Assembly (NCBI GenBank): GCA_019614645.1 | Contig: JABWDB010000019.1 | Span: 2,216,501 to 2,280,500 of the forward strand | Reading direction: 5' to 3' | DNA: 64,000 nt | From: Stratiolaelaps scimitus | Lineage: Eukaryota; Arthropoda; Arachnida; Mesostigmata; Laelapidae | Part shown: piece after piece, positions 41,640 through 53,600 of the stretch | How the letters are laid out: every line of letters begins with the position of its first letter | Numbering within the stretch: the stretch's first letter is position 1 | Program-made: the position numbers and the translations under genes | Notes under the pieces: model-generated | Told to the model about the DNA's origin: nothing | Databases searched by the model: none | Seen by the model: the letters and a program-made list of their open reading frames with translations, nothing else

Positions 41640-44600
41640 TGCGCATAATTCCCGTGGTTATCGTGTGATGCTATCGTCCGACTCGAATGCAGTTTGTGTA
41701 GCTCAGCAATAATGCTTTCGTTGTTTTTGACAGAGAAGACTGTTCAAAACTTATTGAAAGATATGTATATATGTGAGGATGTTGAACAAGTTATCAATAG
41801 AAGCAAGCTGAACGGCAAATAGTGCGCTCAGTTTACATAACATACAGGCAAACGAATGGTTGAAACAACAATGTAGAATTAAATTTTAAATCATTAACGA
41901 ACCTGCTTCTCCTTAAGAAGATCGCTCGACAACAGAAGCCAATCTCGGTGCTGGGCCAGTTTGTATTGGACGACGAAGTGGCGGATCGGACAGCCCCCGT
42001 CGCCCCACGTTGCCATGTTGAGCGTGGCTGTTGTCTGGTTACTCGAGATGAATGCCTCGCTCAGAGGCGCAATTGGAGCTGAAAGAACAATGCAAGATCG
42101 TTCAAAGGAAAAATTATCATCCGCAATCAACATTAATTATGTCGAGTTACCAAGTATTTGCAACGCAAGTCGAGCCAATTCGTAAGGCAGTCGAGGCTGG
42201 ATCATTGCTCATAGCGGTGACGATTGTGGATTGAACGAATCATTTAAAACTATCTGTGTGCTGTTGAACACGTTTACGATGCATATTGGTATTGAACTTA
42301 TCGTCCACCCAAGCTGGCACGGTACGGCCTGCGAAGCGTCCAATTCGTATATCACTTGGATCGAATTCGAGGTAAATGGGGCCATCCTAGCACACGTGGG
42401 CATACAGTGTCTACGTTGCATGCTGCTCTACGGGACTCCCGAATTAGTCATGAGTGTTCCAGAAGCCAGTTGTTAGGCATCCACATGCGGTGTAAGTGCT
42501 GGTAGAACAAACGTAGAAATAACAACGGCATGACCGAGAGACAGAGAGCAAGAGGCGTGTCCTGCGGCCTGAAATTAGAAACTATCCGATGACCAGTCTA
42601 AGGATCAAAGACAGCGCACATGAACAAGAGGCGCACCTAGTATGGCAACTGTCCCCACCGCTCTGTCTCTCTTTCGTCGTCTTCGTGGCGTATGTGGACA
42701 TTTGGCGTTTTGCGGACCAGTCGGTCGGCCTTTCCATACATCCATCGTACTGGATCGTTGAAGATATTTTACGTTGTTTTTTCAATCTTGCCAGGCAGCA
42801 AAGGACAACGCAGTCCAACTATCATAGGAGGGCTATCGCCATTGTTAACAAGCGCCAACCGCGCTCACAAAGCACAACGAAGGAGTTGCTGGATCCAGTC
42901 CCTAGTTCGTTCTATCTGTCATTTCTCCTGATTCCACCATCCTGCTGCACCATGATGCTGCCGCCTCGTCGTCTACGCGACGCCACCGTTTCTCCGGGTT
43001 GCTTTTTCGTTCTGCTTCTGCCACGACTACCACTTCTTTTTTCTGTCTCTCTTCCTCTTACCGTCTTTATTTCGCCATCGCGCCAGCGGAGAACCTCGGA
43101 TAACTTTAGCACAGCGGAGTTCGAAACGTACTATCTTTCTCTCTCGCTATCCCTGTCTCCCTTTTGCTATATTTCTTTCTCCTCATTCTTTCTCTTTGAT
43201 CAGTTTTCAGGCTGGACCCCTCCTACATAGCCGCTACTGAAACCGCTTCCCCCGTCTGACCAGTGGCCTATGTTTCTCGACTTTCCTTTGGTCAGCCGCC
43301 CCTTGCAGTTCGCGAGGCTCCCAACTCCCTCGATGCTTCTTTGAGCAAGCCGCGAATGGAGTTACGTTGGTCCGACTGTCGGGCCCGTCGACGCCGAATC
43401 CGATTCCAGTTCCGGAAGGGCATTCCTCCTCTCGTCCTTTCACTGAACAGGGAGAAAGAGGGAGAGAGCGAAGCGGGACCACGCAGGCAATAGCGATGCC
43501 ACCAGGAGAGAAGATCGCGGATGTCAAGGCGGCGGCGGCGGCGCCGGCGACGGTGCCGACGATGCGAAAACGAAGACGATGCAACCCTCGAGAAAAATGT
43601 CGAGACAGATAGAGGGAAAGAGCCACGACCACTGCTATATATCTCTCTGCGGTGGCGAAAAGTTGCTACTCCTACTGGCAGTACTGTAGCAGTACTGAAG
43701 TAGTAGTGGAGGCACGCGGACACGTGGACTGGCGGACCAAGTGGAGACTGTCTGTAGAGACTGAGTCACGGAGCGAGCAAGAAGTGCGACTCGGCGCAGC
43801 CCAGTGAGTGGGTGTCCCATGGACGGGGAATGACGACGACGACGGCATCAGCAACAACAGCATAAACAGCAGGAGACGGCAGTGCAATGCTTGTCATGCT
43901 GTTCCGTTGAACTCGACACCCGTTGAGGTCGGCTGCGCGATGAGGCTCTCGTCGACGCCGTGTCAGGATCGAAAAGGCGGGAGGCCTCGAATTTGTTATT
44001 CATATTTTGGTTGATTCTTCAACAATGAAGAAGTCGCCCCGAACGAGCTATACCCCTCCAGGACGATGCTTGAAGACCAGACCCCAGAACAGGACGGGAT
44101 GTGTTGGAGACACCTCTCGTCATCCCATGCATCGGACAGCATTCGCGCCGCCACCGTCGTCGTCGTTGGGGGAGGCTGTCCCCCGCCGGGCCTTAGAGAC
44201 ACTCACAGCTTTCGAGAGCGAGGATGCTTCGGAGGCCAGCGTCGTTTTAACTTGCATCGAGGATCATCGGCCGATCCGATAGCAGAGAGGCTCTTCATTC
44301 GTTCGCCGGTATTCCACGCTGCAGTAAGGCTAGAGCTTTTCGCCTCTCGCTTTCGAGAGTGAGTAAGTTCGTAAGAGCGAGTGGATTGTTGTGACCGATT
44401 CCGGCGACGTTTGGAGGCGACTTGGGCTGTCGAGATCAAGATGTAAGGTATCAAGACAAAAGCCTTACTTTAGTCCCGCACGCCTACCGTATGCGCTAAT
44501 ACGCGGACCTCGAGGCCGCCTGACGGTGCAAGACATAGGTATATTGCCTAGATAGATTGAGCCGCGCAGCCTGACCATGTCCCCCACAACCGCCTTCGGC

Positions 44601-47600
44601 CTCGCCGATATCGCTGAGAAGGCATCGAGTGGCGCGCAGTAGCGGCATCAGCGACAGCAGCAACAATAGAAGCGGCCAATGTATGGATGGGGAAACGGGA
44701 GCCGACGAGGGACGTTGAAACCGTCGCTGGCTGATCTACCCTTCCCGCCGCCCCCCCGTAAACCCCCAAGTAAAAGCAATGGGGCCGGTGGCCCGAAAGC
44801 GTGAGCGCCTTCTGTGCAATAAATGTTTGCGCGTCGAAGCGGAAGTTACGGTGAGCCGGCGGGGGATGCAGGACACTAGGGCGGAAGGAGGCTACTACCA
44901 TATGCATTTAAGCTTATCTCATAAGGTCCCGCCGCGAAGTGCAGAGCGGTGGATACAACGGACATGAAACTGATTTTGACAACGGCACACACACACACAC
45001 ACATCTGAGGCGGAAACTATTATAGTAGACGGCCAAGACGGATATAATAAACGTGAAATAAGATACTAAAGTAAAAAAAATTGATTTTGTAGTTTGACAC
45101 ACGCTTCGCGATGTTTACAAGGCTGGCTTCGAAACAGAGCCAACTGGAAGAGTATCAGCCAGATCATTTGTCCATGCTAGTAACGATGTGCAGTGAAATG
45201 AGCAACTGAAAGATTGACCTCTCCATTGTGCGAGAGAGATAGAGGGGTTGGCCACCACTGAAACACAGCGCAAGTCTCCTCGAGCTGACTGTTAGCTGAC
45301 GCCGATTCGTTGTCGGCTAGGTCGGTATGGTTTTTATCAAGGTAACGTGTTCACAAATTGACTCCTTTCTCAATGCAATCACGATGTGTTTAGTAACTAT
45401 TTTTCATCAACCGAAATTATTCTGAGCAAACATAATAGACTTGAAGAGCAGTAAACAGAAAGAGCTGGTGCACGCGCTAGTTGGCAGTTATGCAAACAAG
45501 CCTTTAGCTGCAACAGGAGTGGGACTGGCTTCATAGCGTTCAACGCGTTCTATGCATGTGTGTGTGCGTGTGTGTCTTTCTTTCAACAACATTTAAAATG
45601 TGCTTTGAAATTTACCATTAAATCTCTCCTGTTATCAACTACCTCGAGCTCCGTTTACAGATATGCTCTCTACGCAATCGCATTCGTCAAATGTACACCC
45701 GAAAAAAGAAACATTTCGTGAGGCAGCATTCAGCGTCCGGCGTAGCTTCAAGCATACAAAGATAGAACAGTTTACATACAAATCGCATCGTGGCAAGGGC
45801 GGTCCTATTCCATTTCGTCGTAATGTGAATGTTTCACGTTTGCCTCACCGCTGGGCAAAGACCAGCGAGAAGGGACCAAACTAATGAAGCTTATGTGCAT
45901 ACATCGCTTCTAGCCTGTAAAGGCGCCATCATCGAGGAGTGGTTCCACCGACGCTGGTTCGGCACCCCTCTCCACACAGAGGTGTTATATATATTTTTAT
46001 AGCAGAATTAATGAGACGGCCAGTTGCAAGGCAGGCTGCTCCTGGTGTCCCAGAGACAACTTCTCTTGGCGACATTCACTATATCCTGTTTTCCTATTTC
46101 CAAATGCTGTTTGAGGGCGAGTCTCATGTGCATGTGACGGGAGTGGTCCTTCTACGTTCTGCGATTGCGTTTCGCCTCTTCCCAACGAGGATCGAGGAGC
46201 CTCCTCGAACTGGCTATTGGAGGTAACGCCCGAATCGCCTAGCCACATGTAGCAGTTTAGGTTCAAGGAGCCTTTGACGGGCTAAGCCGTCTGAGTTGGG
46301 AGTGTCCAGCGTAAAGCCCTCATTCGAATGCATGGTTGGCCCTGACACTGGTCGCAAACAGAACTAGAACTGGAAGGCAGCAAAAAGACGGCGATAGCAG
46401 AGTGTCTGTCGTAGGTGACAGATCTATTTTAACGATTATTCAAGGTCGAGATGCAGAAATATGCCTAAGATGCAATGAGATGAGCTGGGAGCATAGGTAC
46501 TGCGCCTGTATGAACTGCGCCTCTGTTGTCCAACCGACCCAGCTGACTAATACAAATATATATAATATCGGATCTTTGCTCTCAATTTCACTCGTAATGG
46601 TAAATGGTAAATCTTTATTGGTTTATTTAAGGAGCTGCAATTTTTCAATGCTTAAGCTCTCTTATGTGTCACACAGCGGGGCTCGAACCTGCGGCCTCTG
46701 GCTTCCGATAGCCAGAGGCCGCAGGTGTTCCCAATTTCTGTCCGGTCCGCTTTTTATATGTTGTAGCAATAAGATCAGCCATCGTTCCTCGTTTTTGCCT
46801 TTAGTGACGTTCTCGAGTAAAGTCGTGGCAAGAAAAAGGAGAACGGTTTGTTGAAACATCTCTCGCTATCACCCATCTGCCAACTCGCCGACAGCAATGC
46901 CCATTGACTCTTGGTTCAATTCAGTGTCGACGTCAGCGACGATTTGGCTAAGCGTACCTCTGGAAAACCAATACGAAGAAGTCATTCAGACACCAGCTCT
47001 CCGCGTGCGCTCATTGTTTCGTCGATCGGAAGGATGTGCACATCTCGTTCAACAATGTTGTACAATATCTAATATTGTATCTATTTCTGTTGATAACTAA
47101 TATAGGATGACGTTGGATGATAACGTTGGATACTTGATAGCACGAGGCCGGCCGTCGGATTGCCGATTATTGTCTGTATCGGCACTTGCACATGATGCAC
47201 CATCATATACAAAACAAGGGCAGCAACGTTTGCGAAATAGGCTCACTCGTCTATTCCGATCATCCGTATAGCTACAGCAGTTAGAGAAAGAGAGGGAGTA
47301 GCCGGCAGTTGAATTGGTGGATGGATGTCCAGTGTTCCTGGCCCAGTTCCATTGCCCCGTTCCCCAGTATCTTTATGGCGCATGCCATATATAGATTTGG
47401 GACAGGGGCACTACGAGAGGCAAGGCCAACGAGCCAACATAACGTTGAGTCGACCGACTCTAGCCCCACTTCGATGTTGCCGATGTTCTTCGCTGTACCC
47501 ACTCGCGTTCCTCGCTGCCTTCTCTCGTTGGTCCATCTGTCCCGTTGTACCGCTTGCCACTGCCTATCGTTCCAGCTGCCGAGGCGCGGCAACGAACGCA

Positions 47601-50600
47601 CGCGAGACATGGAATGGAAGGCAGCAAGTAATCACAGCGTGAGGCGAGGAGGTGGCGGCGACTACGAGAGAGAGAGAGAGACAGAGAGAGAGCCAGAGCG
47701 AGCTCGGCGAGGAGCCGTTACAACGCCAAGTCCTGCTCACCCACTCCTGCTTTTTCTCTCCCCGTATCGTCGTCCTCGTAGTGGGCAACGTTTTAGGCAA
47801 CGCGGCGACCAGCGGTCTCCGCTCACCCGACGGATGCCCCTTTGCACCATACACTCACATTGGTTCGGGGACCCAGCCAGGGGGCTAGCAAGACGTGGCC
47901 GGCCCGGCCCATAACCATGGACGTAGTCAGGGGAAGTACCCTATGTCGTATAGGCGGATATGTCGTTGCGGGTCGGAGAGAGGGGATATACAGGAGTGCG
48001 CAGAGCGCCGGCAAGACCACGCTACCGCCTTGGATGCTCGCGAACAGCTCGAATCAGTTGGGCCCTTCGTCACTTGTCGTTCACCACTGCTGCTGCTGCT
48101 GCTGCTGCCGCCGCCGGTTCCAAGCAGCAGAGGGGTTTTGGCGAAGCACACGACGAGAGCGTCGTAGACAGCCCATTATGCTATGATGTTATAGCCCTTA
48201 TTGCCTTATACCGTTACCGCGCCGGCTGCTTCAACCACCGCCGCCACTACCACGACTACTACTAGCTCCTCTTTGCTCACTCCGGCCGCTAAGCAGGCTT
48301 TGCTCTCCCTTCTTTTCTTCATGTCATAAGCAACATCTAGATCTTTCGTTGGCTCCTTTGCCGTCACCGCTGTAGTTGGCTTCCCCTTCGTAGGCCGCGG
48401 CCACGGCCACGGCCGACTCGTTTCTCCTATAGTCTTAGCTTAGTTTTGCTTAGCCTTAGCTATGATTCCTTTACGCTCCTCGCTCTTGCTTGCCTGAAGC
48501 GCCTATGGTATGGTGAGGAGACACGGTACAACTCTGCACGGCCACCGTCTGCATCATCGTCGTCATCGTCTCTCGGTCTTCCGGCTGCCGCCGTTCCTAC
48601 ACCGCCATCCCAGCCGATTCCCCTGCAGACACACCTCGTGGCCAATCCCAAACGACATCCCATGCTCGACAACCCATCGCTTCCATAAAGCTAGGGGAGG
48701 CTGCCATAGCGTCCGCTGCCGCCGCCGCCGCCGCCGCTACCGTCACCAACCCACTTCACGCACCGGCACCGCACGGAGTGGTCGTACAACTACAACGACT
48801 ACTCCTGCGTAGTGGTAGTACAAGCAGCAGAGGCAGGAACGCGTGTGTCAGCCAATGTCCCGCTCCTTCAGTGGCCGCTTCTACTCGTTGGCCTTATCGT
48901 TGAGGTGCTTTGTCGTCCTCGTCGTCTTCGTCGTATTCCCAGTTGCGTCGCCTGCCTGCCCGCCTGCCCGCCCGCCCGCCCGCCCGCCTCTATCCCAATT
49001 CCCCAATCCAAATCTGTCGGAGCCCGGCGGTTGTTCCCCCCGCAATTTCCCGCATCCTCGCACCTAGCAGTACCAGCGTCATCCTCCTTCTCGTCTTCGC
49101 CTTCGCCGCCGTCCGTTCGGCTGCGTTCGCTCGCTGCGCTCGCTCATGCGGGATAGTAACGAAGGCTGGCGAGCTGGCGGAGGCGAGCGATGCGACGGGC
49201 AGCGGACCATGGGCGGCTGCTAGCGTTATCAAGGTGGTATCCTTCTTCGTCTAGCTGTTATACGATTATGATGATGCTTATCCCTTTTATAGCCCACGCC
49301 GCTGCTGGCGGCGGGGTTGCCACTGTCGTCGCGTTACTAGTACCACCACTACTACAGCTCCTACTACGGCTACAACTACAGCCACCTCTTCCCACTGCTG
49401 ACACCGCTACCGTTGCCGCAACTACTGCTCCTTGCATGGACGTACCAGCAGAGGCGGGACGGGGGGAACAGATATGGCCAGCCTCTCATGTACCTTCCTA
49501 TCCACCCACATGCTGGCAACGATGTCGCTCATCGCTACATCGCCCAGCCTTTCTCTCTTCTCTAGCCCCCCGGTAGCCCCACTGACCCCGGCTTTTGCAC
49601 AACCCGTTACGCTACTCGCTACCATCACTACTACTGCTGCTGCAGCCTCCAATGTTGGCTCCGGGGTCCCCCACTCTCTTCCGCCAGTTCTGATCATACG
49701 ACACTTCTGCGGTGCGTGCATCAGTGGCTGGATGTGGAGGCGGCGCCTGGGGGTGCGTTTGGGCTGGCAGCGGGATACACCACACTTAACTCTGACGAGA
49801 AAGAGAAGGCTTCGTCGTCGGCCTGAAGCAGTCGGGACCGAGCCAAGCCGGGCCAAGCTGACTTGGGCCTGAGTCAGGCCCACAGCAGGCGTAAGCAGCG
49901 TGTTATGTTATGTCGCGTCACTCGTCGGACACGTAGCGTGAAACATATAACATGGCACAAACATCGCATAGCATAGCCTAACCTAGCCTAGCAAACATAC
50001 CTCTACCCTCCGTGGCCACCTCGATGACCGGCGAGGGCTCGCCGCGTCCGATGTCGTTGAACGCCGTAAGAAAGATCTGATACGTGGTACCGCAGAGCAG
50101 GCCCTCGACAATCTTGTTCGTCGTGAAGCTGTGCAGCTGCATCTCCTTCCATTCGGCGCCCGAGTGCTTATAGTGCAGGAGGTAACCCGTCACCTTGTAC
50201 TTGCTGAGATCTTGCTCCCAGCGAACGTGAATCGATGACGATGTCGTGGCGATAATCTTCAGCGGCGGACTGGGCGGTGGATCTGAAACGGGGAAAATTA
50301 CACAAGACGAACGACGGAAAAATACCCGCGGGCGTTAAAGGCAACGATCAACACACACGAATTGTGTGCAATGCAGTCAATAACGATGCGTCATTGCACA
50401 CATTCGCGGCCATTATCTGTGTGCTAGGCAAACGTGGACGTTCAAATAAAGGCTACGACAACAACAATCATGCACTCGAGCCTAATTCATTTTCACGGCC
50501 AGATAAACATTTCTCCATTACTCTATGTTTTGTAGACAGAACAGTCGGTTGCTCGTGTGAAATGTTTGGGTATCTTCCACGGTCAGTAGACATCTCGTGG

Positions 50601-53600
50601 TGCCGATTGCGAGAGCTCACAGGGGTAGAGCGTCATGCAAGTGGCAATAGAGAATCAACAGCAACTCTGTTCTGTGTGCATTAGCTGTAAAACATGTGTA
50701 AGTAAACTATTCAGTTCATAATGAGCAGCCGCATCATCAGAATCAGCAACAGAATGGAACAATACCTGTATGACACGCGCCACCCAACAGGTGGCGATCA
50801 TAAACAAGACTCAGCCTAGCGCACAGACACCAGTGGCCTATGGACAGATGTATTGGTTCTGATACATTCCAGGGATTCGTTTGGTCTCTCTCGATCTCTT
50901 CATCTCCCCACCTTCACCTCCCTCTCTCTCTCTCTCTCTCTCTGTCGCTGCGTGGCCCTAGCCGTGCCGGCCTGTCCGCGTCTCCATGCACGCAAACCAT
51001 TGTGTCATTTCTGTGGGCGTACGTGTGCATATGTCGTATCAGCCTGCGTGTGCTGCTACTGTTGCTGTTTGCTCGTTACACGCTGCACGTATCCGTAGTT
51101 TATGCATCAGGCGGCAAAGGAAGCTCAATGAGCGCAAATGAACGGCTGCACATGACGGGCAATCGAATGCCTTGTCTATGCGTTCGCCGGCCCACCTTAC
51201 CTCATCTCACCTCACGCCCCTGCCGACCTGCTCCTGTTGCTTCGATTCCAGCGCCGCCTGTGTCGCTGCCAGCGCTACCATTATACTATCGGGCACGGCG
51301 AATGCGCTGCCCTATCTTTAACAGGGTAAACAGCAGCTGCTAAGAGCAGAGGATAACAAAGGAGACAGATACAAGAGCAAAACGTTCCCCGCGCCAATTA
51401 CAGTGTATGCGCGCGTTCCCGCAGGCTGCTAAACCTAACGGTGTGGCAATGTGCGCATATATGTATGATAAACAGTACAGTGAGCCGTTGGGAGAAAGCA
51501 AACGCGAGGCGACGCGAGGTCTGTGCGATCGAACGCTGAAGTGCGCGAACGGAGGGAGCGCAGAGGCACAGTTGAAACCGTCGAGGTTCCCTACTAAGGA
51601 CTCTACGCCGATTTACAAAGGGGCGCGGGGCGGGGGGCGGAGAGACATCAAAGGACTGCTATGCTATTATAGCGGCAATCCTATCAGGCGCCTAAATCTG
51701 CAGCTAGGCTGAGCTAGGTTAGGCTGCGAGACAGGTACGATCAGTCGGCCATCTAGGTAGTTACTTCTATCGCTACCACATCGGGGATTCGATGCGCCCT
51801 TCCCATCGTGGCAGCAGCAGCAACAGCGGTGGTAGGCAGACGGCTACGCAGTTTGGTTGATATGTTAGAGACGATGTAGGTTGCCTGTGGTGTCTGCGTG
51901 TATGTGTATGCACGTGGAAGTAACCTATGCATGACGTATTTAGGTGGACCGCCAACCACTCAAGCTTAGGCATAATGAATGCAGGTAGTGCGACCAGTGG
52001 CAGTGAACCGGGAGCAGCCTATGTAAGCAGAAGCTTCAAGTACTATTAGTTCTACTACAACTGCCACCACCGCTGCTACCCTGCTGAGAAACACACGACG
52101 AAAACCCAGTGGAATATTTAGATGCTCACAGCTCAGCTGCCAGCGCTCCTCGCCGCTGGCCCGAGCTTGCAAGGAGTTTTGAACGTTACATCTTACTGCA
52201 CGAACGATGGCAGCGGACACATATTGGCATGCTGCTGACCAGGGCAAAGCGACAGCAGTGCAAAGCCAAGCAAGTCGAATGCACTTGTGACACAAACTAC
52301 GAGTGATAGTAATGGTAGTAGAGCAGCCCTCGCGGCGGTGGGTACTGCCGCCGGGAGACGGCATACATACATATCTAGTACGGGGAGCTTTGTAGCAAGA
52401 GCGTGCTTGCATATTGGAAAAGTTACTGGACGCTGCTTGGGCTACCGAACGCTTGCTGGCTCCTTCGGTTTTTTCAAACGCAAACACCCACACAATCACA
52501 CACTCAGATACAAGCACAGACACAGACCACAGGCGAGTGCGCGAACCGAACTGCGGGCAAGAGAGGTTCGTACTTTCGCCAACCATTGCCTCCTGCTTTT
52601 GCTTTACAAAGGAAAACAGCTGTGCAACGATTACAGTTTTGTCCAAAACGGTTTTAGAAAAGAAAACAAAAAACAGGAGAAATCTGCACACGCCTCCATG
52701 AATCTATGTTGTACAGTAGCATACACATTGTATCGTTGAACTGTATGATATTCTCGGCGAGAACGACGGTGTTACTTTGATTGCTGCACACAACACAATA
52801 TCGGTGTCACAAAGGCCCTTAGTCGAGGCAAGGTGTTCATGTATGAAGAATGAATATGTGTGTATCTATGCGTGAATATATTTGTGCGCGCGTCTTGCTT
52901 GGGTGTGTTCTTGTATATGCATCTCGAAGAATCATGCCTACAGCAAGTATAATATTACCATAAGAGATGGTGGCGGCTTCCTGGTGAGAGCGCATCGCTT
53001 AATAGCTTACCATATTCGTAGGTTTTGACGACGAGCTCGTTACTCGAAGGACCCGATCCTTGGGGATTGAAAGCCTGAACGACAGCGGTGTACTTCGTGT
53101 TCTTCTTCAGTCCTGTGATGGTGTATTCCTCGCGACCGCTGGCTGGCTGCGTGTTATGATCGATGTCAACGGTCTTATACACAAACTGATCGGCTGCGTC
53201 GGTTTGCTTATATCCTACGTAGTAACCAGATAGATGGCTGTTCCGCGCCCGCTCAGCCGGCTTCTGTAAATATATATATATAGAAAGAGTGAGAAGTGAA
53301 AGGAAAAACAATCGACCTCCTCTGTCAAACCCGTGCTTCGTTTTCTTGACGTACAAAAAGCCTTCGACACATGACGACCTTCCAAAGATAGATTCCATTG
53401 GCACCACTATCATGCCGTTGTCGCTACTGCTCGCACCGACCATCAACTCGCCATCAATTGGTGGCCCATTGCATAAACGCCAGCTTTCATTCTTCGGCCC
53501 GCTCGCTTTGCCATCCCTGCCGTCCGTGACTGCTCCCCATTCCCGTCCCGTTTGCTTATAGGCCCCACTTGCCCTGCCTCGCTGCGTGGGCTACTCGAGG

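Larger units (their letters stand above)
31316..41902 (-). other. Longest intron (about 10.6 kb), inside the FNIII-6-like domain
   Basis: No exon recognised. It has two long GGC runs near 36.9 and 38.1 kb, TA runs at 31.37 and 41.61 kb, a tRNA B-box-like motif at 34,140-34,150 and a 21-bp tandem duplication at 37.5 kb. Open frames on both strands here show no domain. Confidence 0.65.
42079..50000 (-). other. Large intron (about 7.9 kb) between the FNIII-5-like and FNIII-6-like domains
   Basis: No exon recognised. It contains a SINE-like remnant with a palindrome near 46.6-46.73 kb, a CA run at 44.98-45.00 kb, and GC-rich trinucleotide and CCCG repeats at 48.09-48.99 kb. Open frames of 201 and 213 codons at 47.3 and 42.6 kb (plus strand) look like chance frames in pyrimidine-rich DNA. 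Confidence 0.65.

Noticed and set aside
42589..43230. 213-codon plus-strand frame
   Set aside because: Translation of pyrimidine-rich DNA (S, F, L and P runs) with no family resemblance; sits in an intron of the Dscam-like gene.
47309..47914. 201-codon plus-strand frame
   Set aside because: R/E-rich part comes from a GA repeat; overlapping frames in other phases are just as long; no domain.
51966..52691. 241-codon open frame on the minus strand in the FNIII-2/FNIII-5 intron
   Set aside because: No recognisable domain, uneven composition, and overlapping frames on the plus strand of similar quality. It lies inside an intron whose flanking exons already join in phase.
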